Source: Saprospira grandis DSM 2844 (GTDB taxonomy: Bacteria > Bacteroidota > Bacteroidia > Chitinophagales > Saprospiraceae). Taken from it: a stretch of 64,000 nt of DNA. The notes beneath the pieces were generated by a model. The model worked only from the letters and a program-made list of their open reading frames with translations. It had not been told where the DNA came from and did no database searches. The stretch covers positions 2,863,928 to 2,927,927 of the forward strand of contig NZ_JH719942.1 of the NCBI RefSeq assembly GCF_000275825.1, written 5' to 3'. Every line of letters begins with the position of its first letter. The first letter of the stretch is position 1. This document shows positions 15,724 through 25,016 of the stretch, in pieces. Both the position numbers and the translations under genes were made by a program.

Positions 15724-17949
15724 CTAAGCCATTAATCTAGCAATTAGCTGCTGCTTTTCGGCTTCAAAGTCGGCGGTTTTAGCCTGATACTGCAACTGCA
15801 ATAATCTGTTTAGCGCCTGATAGATAGGACCATCTGCAGCCTGCTCTTGCCGAAGTTGGTAAAGTCGGCCCACTTCATAGGCATTGAGCGCCTCCAACTC
15901 TTTCCGAAGCCCAGAAGCAGCCGTTAGTTGCTGCACCGAAGGGGCCTGCCCAAATTGCCGCTGCTCGCTCTGCTGCGCCGCAAAAGTCCCCATTTCTTCT
16001 TGAGGCAAAAAGATGGAAATCAAGAGCCCATTTTGGCTCTCTACACTAATTTTTCCACCCAAAAGCTGCACAAAACTTTGGACCAAAGATAAACCCAGAC
16101 CACTATTTCCACTCGATTGCTGCTCAAAAAAATGGGCTAGAGCCTCTTCACTAAGGCCTTCCCCCTCATCTTGAATCACTAAGCAAAAACCCTCTTGTTT
16201 AGCCACTAAACTTAACCGAATTTGGCCCTTTTCTGGACTAAAGCGTATGGCATTGCTCATCAGGTTGCGCAAAATGGTTTGTAAAAGGTAGGCATCGGTA
16301 TAAATTTCGGCCTGAGAAGGCGCTTGGACCACTAAGCTAATTTGCTTATCGGCAAGCTGCAACTGAAGAGGGGCCAAAAGATCCCTTTGCAATTGTTCCC
16401 ACTTATGAAGCTGCAACTGTGGCCGAATCCCCCCCCTTTGCTGTTTAATCCAAGCCAGTAGTTCCTCAAAAAGAAAGTAGAGCTTTTGGGCCGATTCCTC
16501 CGCCTGCTGCCCCCACTTCTGCCAACTACTGCCCAAAACGGCCTGGGCCAAAGTTTGGTTGGCCTGCAATAGTTGCCCAAAAGGCCGACGAAGATCATGG
16601 GCCAAAATAGCATATAGCTGGTCTTGGTTTTTACTGTATTGCTGCAACTTCGCATAACTCTCCCTAAGCAAACTCCTGTTTTTGGCCAATTGCTTATATA
16701 GCCAAAATAAGAAAAATAATAAAAGGAGCAAAGCCACTAAAGCCGATAAATATAACCGGTTATAAGCCTCTTTTTCTTCTCTTAATGCCTGTTCATAACG
16801 CAGTTCAGCCTCCTGCTCCCGCAATTCTATATCCTTTTTTAAACTGATGGCCGCCTGCCCAATTTCTAACTCTTTAAGCATGTTGGGCGCCTGCTTCCTG
16901 TCCTGAAGGTACTGATTATAAACCTTAGCATAAAATAGAGCTTGCTGAGGCTGCTTACTGGCTTCATAGGCCCGCATGAATACCTCCCAGGCCTTACGCC
17001 TCTCATTTTCTTGCATAGCCTGCAAACGCTCCTGCTGGTCCAAACGACGAACAATGTTCATGGCAGCCTCTATGTTCTGGGCCCTAAGCAAGGCGCTCGC
17101 TTTATTGATTAGAATAAAGTCTTTAATCGGAAGATAAATCAAGGCACTGTCATAATGTGCTACCGAAGCCAAGTAGTTGCTGTCTCGCTCCAAATAAACC
17201 GCTAGGTTCAAATGGGCCAAACCAATTTGTGGACCGATTTGCTCAGCATGCTCTTGGGCTAAAACTAAAGCCCGTTTTGCATAATCTACAGCCTTATCAT
17301 AGGCCTCTTCTAAATGATGAGCAAAACCATAGTAGGTCAAAAGATTAAATTGCTCCAGCAGTTGGTCCTCTTGTATGTAGGGAGCCGACCTGTCTAAAAC
17401 CACAAACATAGAGTCAGCCATCTTTAAACGCTTATAGATTAAGGCTAAATTCCGATAGGCCAAACTAATCCCACTCACATCTTCTTGCCGCTCAAAACCT
17501 GCTAAAGCATACTGATAGTACCTTTTGGCTTCTTCGCCATAGCCCCGCTTGTAGTAGAGGTTGCCAATGTCAATGTAAATGTAGTTGTTGATTTCTTCCT
17601 GACTGACTTTATCCCGCATCAACCTAATAGCATCTTCAAAGGCTTGCATGGCCTTTAGTAGTTGCTCTCGGTCCAAAAGTAATTGTCCCCTTAAAGAGAT
17701 AAAACCAACCAGCTCACTCCAGTCTTCCAAGGCGCTAGATAGTTGCTCTCCTTGCTCATAAGCAAAAAAGGCTTCCTCAAATTGTCTGAGCTTCTCTGCT
17801 TGGCGACCCAGCTCTTTGTAATAGGCGTATCTAGCTTCTGTGGAAAGCTGCTCTGCGGCTATGGCCCTTAAACTATCTAGGCTGGCTTGTTGGCTGTACC
17901 CAAAGTAGGGAAGAGCTAATATATAAATAAAGAAGAGGTACTTTTTCAT
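15724..17949 (-). CDS. Sensor histidine kinase with periplasmic TPR domain
   Basis: 741 aa: signal peptide or first membrane segment (YLFFIYILALPYFGYSQ), TPR repeats from about 25 to 345, a short coiled coil, one membrane helix (YLSALVALLLLLFFLFWL, about 397-415), the dimerisation box with the phospho-accepting His in ILAHDLRRPFGQLL, and an ATP-binding domain with N box NLMSNAIRFSPEKG, G1 box QDEGEGLSEEAL and G2 box GNSGLGLSL. About 100 further residues of helical character follow. The family senses a signal in the periplasm and phosphorylates a response regulator, here the next gene (37 bp). The signal is unknown. Confidence 0.9.
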   Translation of the reverse strand: MKKYLFFIYILALPYFGYSQQASLDSLRAIAAEQLSTEARYAYYKELGRQAEKLRQFEEAFFAYEQGEQLSSALEDWSELVGFISLRGQLLLDREQLLKAMQAFEDAIRLMRDKVSQEEINNYIYIDIGNLYYKRGYGEEAKRYYQYALAGFERQEDVSGISLAYRNLALIYKRLKMADSMFVVLDRSAPYIQEDQLLEQFNLLTYYGFAHHLEEAYDKAVDYAKRALVLAQEHAEQIGPQIGLAHLNLAVYLERDSNYLASVAHYDSALIYLPIKDFILINKASALLRAQNIEAAMNIVRRLDQQERLQAMQENERRKAWEVFMRAYEASKQPQQALFYAKVYNQYLQDRKQAPNMLKELEIGQAAISLKKDIELREQEAELRYEQALREEKEAYNRLYLSALVALLLLLFFLFWLYKQLAKNRSLLRESYAKLQQYSKNQDQLYAILAHDLRRPFGQLLQANQTLAQAVLGSSWQKWGQQAEESAQKLYFLFEELLAWIKQQRGGIRPQLQLHKWEQLQRDLLAPLQLQLADKQISLVVQAPSQAEIYTDAYLLQTILRNLMSNAIRFSPEKGQIRLSLVAKQEGFCLVIQDEGEGLSEEALAHFFEQQSSGNSGLGLSLVQSFVQLLGGKISVESQNGLLISIFLPQEEMGTFAAQQSEQRQFGQAPSVQQLTAASGLRKELEALNAYEVGRLYQLRQEQAADGPIYQALNRLLQLQYQAKTADFEAEKQQLIARLMA

Positions 17950-18076
17950 ACGATAAGACTTGAACTAGCCAATTTAATGAATCTTTAGCCATTCGCTGAC
18001 TTATTGCGAAAGTAGACTGAAATATATACTAGGTCCTTGACTAACTAAGCTAGTTTTATCCGTCTAATTTGCCCAT

Positions 18077-18112
18077 AAAAAAAGCTTGTCGAACTAATCG
18101 ACAAGCTTTTTT
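18077..18112 (-). terminator. Terminator of the SprE-like gene
   Basis: A perfect 13-bp stem (18080-18092 with 18098-18110) with a run of A before and T after, so it can work in both directions. It lies 22 bp past the minus-strand stop codon. Confidence 0.8.
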
Positions 18113-18131
18113 ACCCTAAGCCAGAAAACTT

Positions 18132-20909
18132 CTAGTTCTCCTGATAGGTCTGTGCAAAAAAGCGCTTGTAATCAGCAAAGTTGCGCTTTTGCAAAATGGT
18201 GCGGTAGTTATTCTGACCAATAAAATAGACCTGATGCGCTGGCGCATCTTCGCCTAAAAACTCTTTGTTTCCTTCTACCGTTTTGTAGTATTCTTGGGCC
18301 TCTTTACCCGTTTTGAACTTACGAACAATTAGGGTCGGAAATTTACCGTCCAACATCAAGCTCGATACATTCAAACGAAGCAGACTATAATATTTTTTGT
18401 TGTAGTTGCTTATCGCGCCCTTAAAGCTATTGACCTTGGCCGAGGGATTATCAAAACTAATGAGGATGTAGTGGCCCTGAGCCAAGTCATTCTCAAATAT
18501 TTTATTGAGCTCTTCATCGGCTTCTCCTGCGGCAATGGGCTTCTTCCCGCTGCCTTTAACCTCCTCTCCGGTCAAAATGGCAATCATTTCTTTGGCCTTT
18601 TGCTCTTCATCTGTATTGGGGAAGCTAGTGACCACCGCTCTTAGTGCTTGTACATAGGCCTTTTGTCCCTGCATACCACCCTGACAAATAGCGCCCAATA
18701 AGGCAAAACGAGCTTTAAGTGGGTTATTGGCCCCATATTTTTTCGCCACCTTTTCTAGGTCCGCATAGGCCGCTTCCGATTTTCCTGCCCGAATCATGGC
18801 ATAAATGCGCTCATAGTCTGCATTGATGGCCTTGAGATCTTTCTCTTTGGCATTGAGGAAGTTGGGGTCCTGCAATGATTTGGCAATGTCCGAATCGGCA
18901 TATTGGTCCAAAATACGCCGCTTACATTCTGCCGCTAGGGCCGTTTGGCCAGTTGCACCTGCAATATTGTACATGCTAAATAGGGCCTCTAGCTCTCTAG
19001 GGTGGCCTGGAAACCGCTCTTGCAATTCCTTAAATTTATTAAGCGATAACTCATTTTCTCCCAAACGCTCATAATAAAGGGTCGCCACCATAAATAAGGC
19101 GTCTCTTAGCTCTTTTTCTGTAGCCTTTTTGCTGGCCTCATCTGCAGGGACACCCGCTTTTTTAAGGAAGTTGCTCACATCTTGCTCCGTAACAGGAGGC
19201 AACTCATTGCTGGCAAAATCTGGCCCTTCTGTATCAAAGCCATCACCACTGCTGCGCCGCCAGTTGTCGGCCCAAGGACGATCCCCCCAACGCTTCTTAA
19301 AGTCGCGCTCGCCACGCTTGAGCTGGCTGGGGCTATAAAGCGCAAAATTAGATTTTGCAATTTTATTGGCATTGATGACCGAAGGCCCCGCCGCAGGCTT
19401 TTTGTCCTGGCTGGCATTGGCCGCCTCTAGCTCTTCTTTACGCTCTTGCTGCACCCATTCTCGCTGCTTTTCATAGGGCCAATTGCTCAACATCAATAAG
19501 CTGTCTTTGAGCTCATAGGTTTGCATATTAGTTGCCAAGTCCTTAAGCTGCTGACTTCGGGCAGTTACTGCCGCCAAACGCTCATCCGCTTTTTGCATGC
19601 TTCTGCTGGTGGTGTCGTAGTAGTTATAGGCCGGAATATAATCCTTGCGCTTGTAGTATAGCTCTGCCAACATATAGGCGGCTTCTGCTCTTTGGAAACT
19701 ACCTTCTGGGCTGTTGGCCATGGCTTGCTTTAAAGCCAAAATACCATTTTCTTCACTGCCCGCTCTAAATTGTACTTGGGCCAAAGCAAAGTAAATTTGG
19801 TCCTTGTACTCGGCATTTTTACCCTCTCTCAACATCCGCTTGAGGGCGTATTCTGGATTGAATTTTCGGTCTTCTACCGAAGCAGCATTGGTCGCTCTTT
19901 TCAAACGAGCATTAAATTCCATCTCATATTTGGGCCGCAACCGAAGTACCCGCTTATAGGTGTCCATGGCCAGTTTGTTCTGCCCCTGCTGCTCGTAAAG
20001 CTGCGCCAAAACATAGACATAGCGGTTCTTTTTTCGCTTGCCTCTGGTCAGTTCGATAGCCTGCTCCAATTCTGGAATTGCCTTTTCATATTCTTTCCGT
20101 ATCAACCAACTATGGGCCAAAACAGCATAGGCTTCAGCCTTGATTTTGCGGCGCACCCGACCATCTTCCAATAACAACCGAAGGTAGGTCCCGGCCTCAT
20201 CATGACGCCCCAATTCTACATAACTTTTGGCCAACCAAAGCATAGCCTCATAACGCACCGGCGGATGCTTGAGGAAATAGGAGGGAGGGTCCAACTCACT
20301 AATGTCTTCTTCCTCAACAGCCTTTTTTTCGGTCTTTTTAGTGCTCTTTTTCTTCTTCGAACGCTTCTTTCTTCGCTTCTTCCGACGACGCTTTTTCTTC
20401 CGCTTTTTCCCTTTCTTCTTTTTGGCTCGCTCTTTTTTCTTATAAGCCTTGCGCTCATCAGCCGTCATAGCCGATAGGGCCTTATCTGGATTGTATTTGT
20501 CTACAATGTACTTAAAGGTCTCGGCAGATTTCTCATATTCTTGCTTCAAAAACTCGGACTGCCCAACCAAAAAATAACTATCATCTACCCAATGACTAGG
20601 GCGGTGCAGCTCAATGTTAATGGCGCATTTCTTAATGGCATTATCTAAGGCCGGAGAAACTGCCTGCCCCGATTCTGCTGCAGCATAGGGATAAAGGGCC
20701 AGCAACTGATTGTAGTTGTCTCGATGGCTTTGATTTAAGCTCTTAAAACTTTCATCAACCAAGAGGCCCGCATTATAATAGGCATTGTAGCGGCCAGTTA
20801 CATTATGATAGGCCTTGCCCAGCCCTGTGGTGGCGCCGTCTTTGGTCTTACAAGCGGCTAAAAGAAACAGTAGGCTGATGCTCAGCCAAATAAATTTTAA
20901 TGGTCGCAT
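18132..20909 (-). CDS. TPR lipoprotein, SprE/PorW-like (type IX secretion/gliding)
   Basis: 925 aa with a lipoprotein signal (LFLLAAC, Cys about 20) and many TPR-like helical repeats (YEKSAETFKYIVDKY, EKAIPELEQAIELTRG, NKLAMDTYKRVL). The N-terminal stretch NVTGRYNAYYNAG...ESFKSL resembles the start of the SprE/PorW proteins, outer-membrane lipoproteins that link the type IX secretion motor and translocon. This fits the two T9SS cargo genes nearby. Unusual is a very basic insert, about residues 155-195, made almost only of Lys and Arg. It is a single-gene unit with its own terminator. I am sure of a TPR lipoprotein, less sure of the SprE assignment. Confidence 0.7.
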   Translation of the reverse strand: MRPLKFIWLSISLLFLLAACKTKDGATTGLGKAYHNVTGRYNAYYNAGLLVDESFKSLNQSHRDNYNQLLALYPYAAAESGQAVSPALDNAIKKCAINIELHRPSHWVDDSYFLVGQSEFLKQEYEKSAETFKYIVDKYNPDKALSAMTADERKAYKKKERAKKKKGKKRKKKRRRKKRRKKRSKKKKSTKKTEKKAVEEEDISELDPPSYFLKHPPVRYEAMLWLAKSYVELGRHDEAGTYLRLLLEDGRVRRKIKAEAYAVLAHSWLIRKEYEKAIPELEQAIELTRGKRKKNRYVYVLAQLYEQQGQNKLAMDTYKRVLRLRPKYEMEFNARLKRATNAASVEDRKFNPEYALKRMLREGKNAEYKDQIYFALAQVQFRAGSEENGILALKQAMANSPEGSFQRAEAAYMLAELYYKRKDYIPAYNYYDTTSRSMQKADERLAAVTARSQQLKDLATNMQTYELKDSLLMLSNWPYEKQREWVQQERKEELEAANASQDKKPAAGPSVINANKIAKSNFALYSPSQLKRGERDFKKRWGDRPWADNWRRSSGDGFDTEGPDFASNELPPVTEQDVSNFLKKAGVPADEASKKATEKELRDALFMVATLYYERLGENELSLNKFKELQERFPGHPRELEALFSMYNIAGATGQTALAAECKRRILDQYADSDIAKSLQDPNFLNAKEKDLKAINADYERIYAMIRAGKSEAAYADLEKVAKKYGANNPLKARFALLGAICQGGMQGQKAYVQALRAVVTSFPNTDEEQKAKEMIAILTGEEVKGSGKKPIAAGEADEELNKIFENDLAQGHYILISFDNPSAKVNSFKGAISNYNKKYYSLLRLNVSSLMLDGKFPTLIVRKFKTGKEAQEYYKTVEGNKEFLGEDAPAHQVYFIGQNNYRTILQKRNFADYKRFFAQTYQEN

Positions 20910-20954
20910 AAGGTAGTTACTAGTAAATTGCTATCTGTACAGTGATTTATTTTT

Positions 20955-21155
20955 GGGGCCTCAGCTGCGCTGCGCTTGCTGCGGTTACTCCCTTTGGTCG
21001 TCGAACTGCACCCTAAAGGGCTTGTTGTCGTCCGGCAGCTCGCAGGTCTGCTCGGCCCTGCGGCTGCGCCGCACTGCCTACCATCGGTTACTCCCTTTGG
21101 TCGTCGAACTGCGCCCTAAAGGGCTTGTTGTGGCCAAGGACCGTCTGGCCCTATT
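20955..21155 (+). repeat. GGGGC-family intergenic element, copy 6 (composite)
   Basis: Starts GGGGCCTCAGC, carries the core GCTCGCAGGTCTGCTCGGCC, and holds two copies of an insert module with GTTACTCCCTTTGGTCGTCG and CCCTAAAGGGCTTGTTGT (20992 and 21088), one on each side of the core. Confidence 0.72.
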
Positions 21156-21286
21156 TTTTGCCCCAAGTCAAGGGCAGACTAATTTAGAAACGTAAAAAAA
21201 GGCTTTTTCTGTTGGTTTAGGGGCAAAAAAGCGAGCTTTTGGGCAGCCAAAGGCTGCCTTTCAAGGACCAAAGGGAGTTTTTGATC

Positions 21287-21411
21287 GGCCTAGCGATGTG
21301 GAGGGGTGGCCGAAGGCCAGACCGAGCCAGCTTGCTGGCGAAGGGCCGAGCAGACCTGCGAGCCCCAAAACGTAGCGCCGACGAGCGCAGCGAGGCGGAG
21401 GCCCCAAAAAA
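21287..21411 (-). repeat. GGGGC-family intergenic element, copy 7 (subfamily II)
   Basis: On the minus strand from GGGGCCTCCGCC (21405) through CGCTACGTTTTGGGGCTCGC, the core and a GCCAGC/GCTGGC stem to the CACATCGCTAGGCC-type tail (21287). It ends about 140 bp before the M23 peptidase gene. Confidence 0.75.
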
Positions 21412-21547
21412 CAGAAGAATTGAACCGCTTTATTGAAAAAAGCCCTAAGGCCTACAAAAATAAGGGCTTTGTTCGTATTTTCGCCATTTCTGGGCCCTTT
21501 CCTTAAAGAGTGGCCCTAAGCATCCCAAAATTTAGATCAAGAGCTTT

Positions 21548-22465
21548 ATGAGCGCTACGCCTAATCATAAAAAGAAGAAAAAGCCACTAATTCCCTGGAT
21601 CTCTGCCCATCATAAACTGGTGGTGGTCAATGAGCAGACCTATGTAGAGGAGAAAAGTTGGCGCCTGAGTCCCCTCAATGTGGCCCTGGTTTCCAGTAGT
21701 ATTACCTTGGGGATTATTTTGCTAACCGTTTTGGTCATTCGCTTTTCGCCACTTAGCTATTTGTTATCTTCTAGCAATAAAACGGTGGCTGATTCTGGGG
21801 TCCGCAAGGAGCTCAAGCAGTTGTTGTTGCAAATGGATAGCCTGAAAATAGACATGGAAAATAATCAGGCTCAGACCGAAAGCATTAAGCAGCTGGCCAA
21901 TGCGGAATTTGAGTACGAAAAAGATGTAAAAAAGCCTAAATCGGGCGGAAGCACCGAAACGGGTCAAAAAGCTTCGGTTCAAGGCGTGCCCGAGCAATCT
22001 GATGCCACCAAATCGGTAGTGGAAAGTGCCGAAATGGAGCGAGAGCTGGGTTCTTTGATTCAAAGTGTCTTTTTGGAAGATGAGGACCGTCTAGATAAAG
22101 AAAGCTTTGTGCCGCCTGTAAAAGGCGTCGTTTCGGATAGTTTTGCTCCTTCTCGGGCGCATTATGGCACCGACCTAGTGGCGCCCAAAGGCTCGGTGGT
22201 GCAGGCTGTTCGGGCGGGCACCGTCATTATGTCGAGCTGGTCTGCCGATACGGGCCATATGATTGGGGTGCAGCATAGCAACAACCTGATTTCTTGGTAC
22301 AAACACAATTCGGCTCGCCTCAAGAAAACGGGCGATCGGGTAAAGGCGGGAGAAGCCGTGGCCATTATTGGCAACTCTGGAGAGATGAGCTCTGGGCCGC
22401 ATCTGCACTTTGAGCTCTGGTATAATGGGCAACCGATTGATGCACAGAATTATATTGAGTTTTAG
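21548..22465 (+). CDS. M23 (LytM-type) metallopeptidase
   Basis: 305 aa: a basic cytoplasmic N-terminus, one membrane helix (LNVALVSSSITLGIILLTVLV cut short, about 48-70), a coiled periplasmic segment and a C-terminal M23 domain from about 205. Zinc and catalytic residues are visible in HYGTDLVAPKG (HxxxD) and GPHLHFELW (HxH). Family role: glycyl or D,D endopeptidase cutting peptidoglycan crosslinks, or a scaffold that activates amidases when degenerate; here the active site is intact. It is probably anchored in the inner membrane and acts in cell-wall growth or division. A terminator follows 7 bp after the stop. Confidence 0.92.
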   Translation: MSATPNHKKKKKPLIPWISAHHKLVVVNEQTYVEEKSWRLSPLNVALVSSSITLGIILLTVLVIRFSPLSYLLSSSNKTVADSGVRKELKQLLLQMDSLKIDMENNQAQTESIKQLANAEFEYEKDVKKPKSGGSTETGQKASVQGVPEQSDATKSVVESAEMERELGSLIQSVFLEDEDRLDKESFVPPVKGVVSDSFAPSRAHYGTDLVAPKGSVVQAVRAGTVIMSSWSADTGHMIGVQHSNNLISWYKHNSARLKKTGDRVKAGEAVAIIGNSGEMSSGPHLHFELWYNGQPIDAQNYIEF

Positions 22466-22471
22466 ACTCCC

Positions 22472-22497
22472 CAAGCCGCCTTCGGGCGGCTTTTTTA
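22472..22497 (+). terminator. Rho-independent terminator after the M23 gene
   Basis: Stem AGCCGCC/GGCGGCT with a TTCG-type loop and six T, just after the stop codon. Confidence 0.8.
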
Positions 22498-22547
22498 TCT
22501 CTTTCCCTCAACCCCCGCCCCAAAAACTTGTTTCCTTAAAAAAAGCT

Positions 22548-23123
22548 ATGCAAAAACATAAACTCGTCGTTGCCATTGCTGGGGCCAGCGGCTCTATCTA
22601 CGCCAAAGTATTATTTGATCGCCTGCTACTTTTGCAAGCCCAATGGGAAAAAGTGGGGGTCGTCATGAGCGATAACGCCAAATACAATTGGGAGCTAGAG
22701 CTAGAGAACCAAGACTATAAAAACTACCCCTTTGATTTTTACGACAAAAGGGATTTTATGGCGCCATTTGCTTCGGGATCAGCCCAATATAACAGCATGA
22801 TTGTTTGCCCCTGCTCTATGGGGTTTTTGGGCCGAATTGCCGCGGGCATTTCCGATGACCTCAGCAGCCGAGCCGCCGATGTCATCCTCAAAGAGCGCCG
22901 CAAACTGATTTTGCTGAGCCGAGAAACGCCCCTTAGCCTCATTCATCTGCAAAATATGCAGCGATTAACAGAAGCGGGCGCCATCATTTGCCCTGCCGTT
23001 CCCTCTTTTTACTCCAAACCCAAAACCTTTGAGGAACTAGCCGCCACCGTGGTCGATCGGGCCCTAGATTTGGCCGGTTTTCAGTTAAATGATAGCTATC
23101 GTTGGGGAGAATCTGCGGACTAG
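22548..23123 (+). CDS. ubiX: Flavin prenyltransferase UbiX
   Basis: 191 aa, started at ATG 22548 (MQKHKLVVAIAGASGS), since the frame upstream overlaps the M23 gene and its terminator. The flavin-binding start GASGSIYAKVLFD, CPCSMGFLGRIAAG and the C-terminal ...RETPLSLIHLQNM...GAIICPAVPSFY are typical of UbiX. The enzyme joins dimethylallyl phosphate to FMN to make prenyl-FMN, the cofactor of UbiD-type decarboxylases, for quinone or aromatic acid metabolism. It is a cytoplasmic dodecamer in known cases. It is followed by fbp 93 bp later, with a promoter between, so it is likely a separate unit. Confidence 0.92.
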   Translation: MQKHKLVVAIAGASGSIYAKVLFDRLLLLQAQWEKVGVVMSDNAKYNWELELENQDYKNYPFDFYDKRDFMAPFASGSAQYNSMIVCPCSMGFLGRIAAGISDDLSSRAADVILKERRKLILLSRETPLSLIHLQNMQRLTEAGAIICPAVPSFYSKPKTFEELAATVVDRALDLAGFQLNDSYRWGESAD

Positions 23124-23167
23124 TCGATAAAATCCTTTGGGGCCTCAAGCATTCCTGAAAATCATCT

Positions 23168-23175
23168 TATATTTG
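23168..23175 (+). promoter_or_regulatory. -7 element before fbp
   Basis: TATATTTG matches the Bacteroidota -7 box and lies 41 bp before the fbp start codon. No convincing -33 TTG at the usual distance was found. Confidence 0.45.
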
Positions 23176-23216
23176 CGGGTGTACCCCTAATTTTTTATTC
23201 TATCCAACTTCACTTT

Positions 23217-24200
23217 ATGAAACAGCTCATCACTGTAGACGAGTTTATCATCCGTAAGCAACAAGACCTTCCTTATGCCACTGGCGAACTCTCTGGCTTG
23301 TTGAGAGATATTTGCCTAGCTTGCAAAATTATTAGCCGAGAGGTCAATAAGGCAGGCTTAGCCGATATTATTGGCTTGGCGGGCGTAGAAAATGCTTCTG
23401 GAGAAACGGTCCAAAAATTAGATATTTTGGCCGACGAAATTCTGCAGGCTTGTCTGCAAAATAGCGGAGAATGCTGCGGCATCGCCTCCGAGGAGCAAGA
23501 GAGCTTTGTGGCTTTTGAGCATTGCAAAAAGGCCAAATATGTGGTGGCCTTTGACCCCCTCGATGGCTCTTCTAATATTGATGTGAATGTTTCTATTGGG
23601 ACCATTTTCGCCATCTATCGCCGCAATTCTCTGGATGGACCCTGTACCCTAGAAGATTTCTTGCAAGATGGGGCCGAACAAGTGGCCGCTGGTTATGTGC
23701 TCTATGGCTCTTCTACCATGCTGGTTTATACAACGGGTCAAGGCGTCAACGGCTTTACCCTCGATCCTTCTATCGGAGAGTTTTGTCTCTCTCATCCCGA
23801 TATCAAGATTCCCGAAAGCAAGAATTATTCAGTCAATCAAAGCCGCTATAAAACCTTCCCCGAAGGGGTCCGCCGCTTTATCGATACTTGCGTAGAAGAA
23901 GATATGCGCTTCCGCTATACGGGCTCTATGGTGGCCGATGTGCACCGCACCCTCATCAAAGGAGGTATTTTTATGTATCCCAGTAGCCCAAAATCAACCT
24001 CTGGCAAGTTACGCCTACTCTATGAGTGCAACCCTATGGCTTTTGTGATTGAACAGGCAGGGGGAGCCGCTACCAATGGCCAAGAAAGAATTATGGAGCT
24101 GGAAATTCAGCAGTTGCACCAACGTACGCCAGTTTATATCGGCTCTAAAGACTTGGTGGAACGCCTGTCTGAAAAAATGGAGCTGTTGCCCAATTTCTAA
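23217..24200 (+). CDS. fbp: Fructose-1,6-bisphosphatase, class I
   Basis: 327 aa, the usual length. It shows the metal-site motif [23 protein letters not shown] (split here as FDPLDGSS and [10 protein letters not shown]), ASEEQE before it, [14 protein letters not shown] and GGIFMYP, all of class I FBPase. It cleaves fructose 1,6-bisphosphate to fructose 6-phosphate in gluconeogenesis, in the cytoplasm. A 184-aa membrane protein gene begins 4 bp after its stop codon and is probably translated from the same mRNA. Confidence 0.96.
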   Translation: MKQLITVDEFIIRKQQDLPYATGELSGLLRDICLACKIISREVNKAGLADIIGLAGVENASGETVQKLDILADEILQACLQNSGECCGIASEEQESFVAFEHCKKAKYVVAFDPLDGSSNIDVNVSIGTIFAIYRRNSLDGPCTLEDFLQDGAEQVAAGYVLYGSSTMLVYTTGQGVNGFTLDPSIGEFCLSHPDIKIPESKNYSVNQSRYKTFPEGVRRFIDTCVEEDMRFRYTGSMVADVHRTLIKGGIFMYPSSPKSTSGKLRLLYECNPMAFVIEQAGGAATNGQERIMELEIQQLHQRTPVYIGSKDLVERLSEKMELLPNF

Positions 24201-24204
24201 GCTT

Positions 24205-24759
24205 ATGAGTCAGTCTTTTCCCACTTTGGCCCTAGACCCAGGAAGTGGCCGCAATCTAGAACGGATCAAAAAACAGTTGCCGCTTAGCCATGGACTCCGA
24301 GGCTATTATATCATCGGAATTAGCTTCTTGCTTTTTCCCCTGCTGCTTTTTGTTCTCCTTTTTGCCCTGAAAATATTGCCTTCTTTTGCCCTGATGACGG
24401 CCTTTATGCTGCTTTTTGAGTTGGCCGCTTTCTATTTCCTCTTTCAGGGAAATAAGATTTTGCAAAATCGGAGTAGCTGCCTAGCCGATGGCGAACTCAT
24501 AACCGCCCAGCTTATCAGCCAAAAAGAAAAATGGAACTGGGGCAGCTTATCTAAACAATATCAAATAGAGTTGCAATTGGCCAATGGAAAAACAAGCCGC
24601 TTTTTTTGGCCCCAAAAAAGTACAAGCGCCCCGCTAAGCCCAAATACTAGCCTCTGGGGACTCTATAACAACCAAAAGGAAATGGCCTGCTTTGTAGAAG
24701 AAATTGGCCTGCAATTAGCCGAGGAAATGCTCCCAAAAGGACCTAATCGACGAAGATAA
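24205..24759 (+). CDS. Small membrane protein of unknown function
   Basis: 184 aa from ATG 24205 (MSQSFPTLALDPGS), directly behind fbp. Two hydrophobic segments lie close together (about 36-55, FLLFPLLLFVLLFALKIL, and about 60-80, MTAFMLLFELAAFYFLF), so a two-helix hairpin is likely. The rest is a soluble tail of about 100 residues with beta-like character (WGSLSKQYQIELQLANGKTSRFFW), resembling DUF3592-type membrane proteins only in outline. I do not recognise a family. Co-transcription with fbp need not mean a shared role. Confidence 0.7.
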   Translation: MSQSFPTLALDPGSGRNLERIKKQLPLSHGLRGYYIIGISFLLFPLLLFVLLFALKILPSFALMTAFMLLFELAAFYFLFQGNKILQNRSSCLADGELITAQLISQKEKWNWGSLSKQYQIELQLANGKTSRFFWPQKSTSAPLSPNTSLWGLYNNQKEMACFVEEIGLQLAEEMLPKGPNRRR

Positions 24760-24774
24760 GGAGCCTGCTGTTTT

Positions 24775-24894
24775 GGGGCCTCCGCCTCCCTTCGGTCGTC
24801 GGCGCTACGTTCCAGGGCTCGCAGGTCTGCTCGGCCCTTCGCCGCTTTCAGCGGCTCGGTCTGGCCTACGGCCACCCCTCCACATCGCTAGGCC
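24775..24894 (+). repeat. GGGGC-family intergenic element, copy 8 (subfamily II)
   Basis: GGGGCCTCCGCC...GGCGCTACG, the core GCTCGCAGGTCTGCTCGGCC, stem GCCGCTTTCAGCGGC, stem GGCCTACGGCC, and tail CACATCGCTAGGCC. It starts 16 bp after the stop codon at 24759, in sense. Confidence 0.78.
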
Positions 24895-24931
24895 AATTGC
24901 CCCGCCTCCGCGCTGAGCAGCATAAGATAAA

Positions 24932-24966
24932 AATGCCCCTTTACAACTCAGCGTAAAGGGGCATTC
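24932..24966 (-). terminator. Terminator of the DUF2490 gene
   Basis: A perfect 13-bp stem (24932-24944 with 24953-24965). On the minus strand it is followed by TTTATCTT, 50 bp past the stop codon. Confidence 0.7.
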
Positions 24967-25016
24967 TAGCTATTTGGATAAGGCCCTTTGGAGAAGGCCA
25001 AAAACAAGAAAGAACA

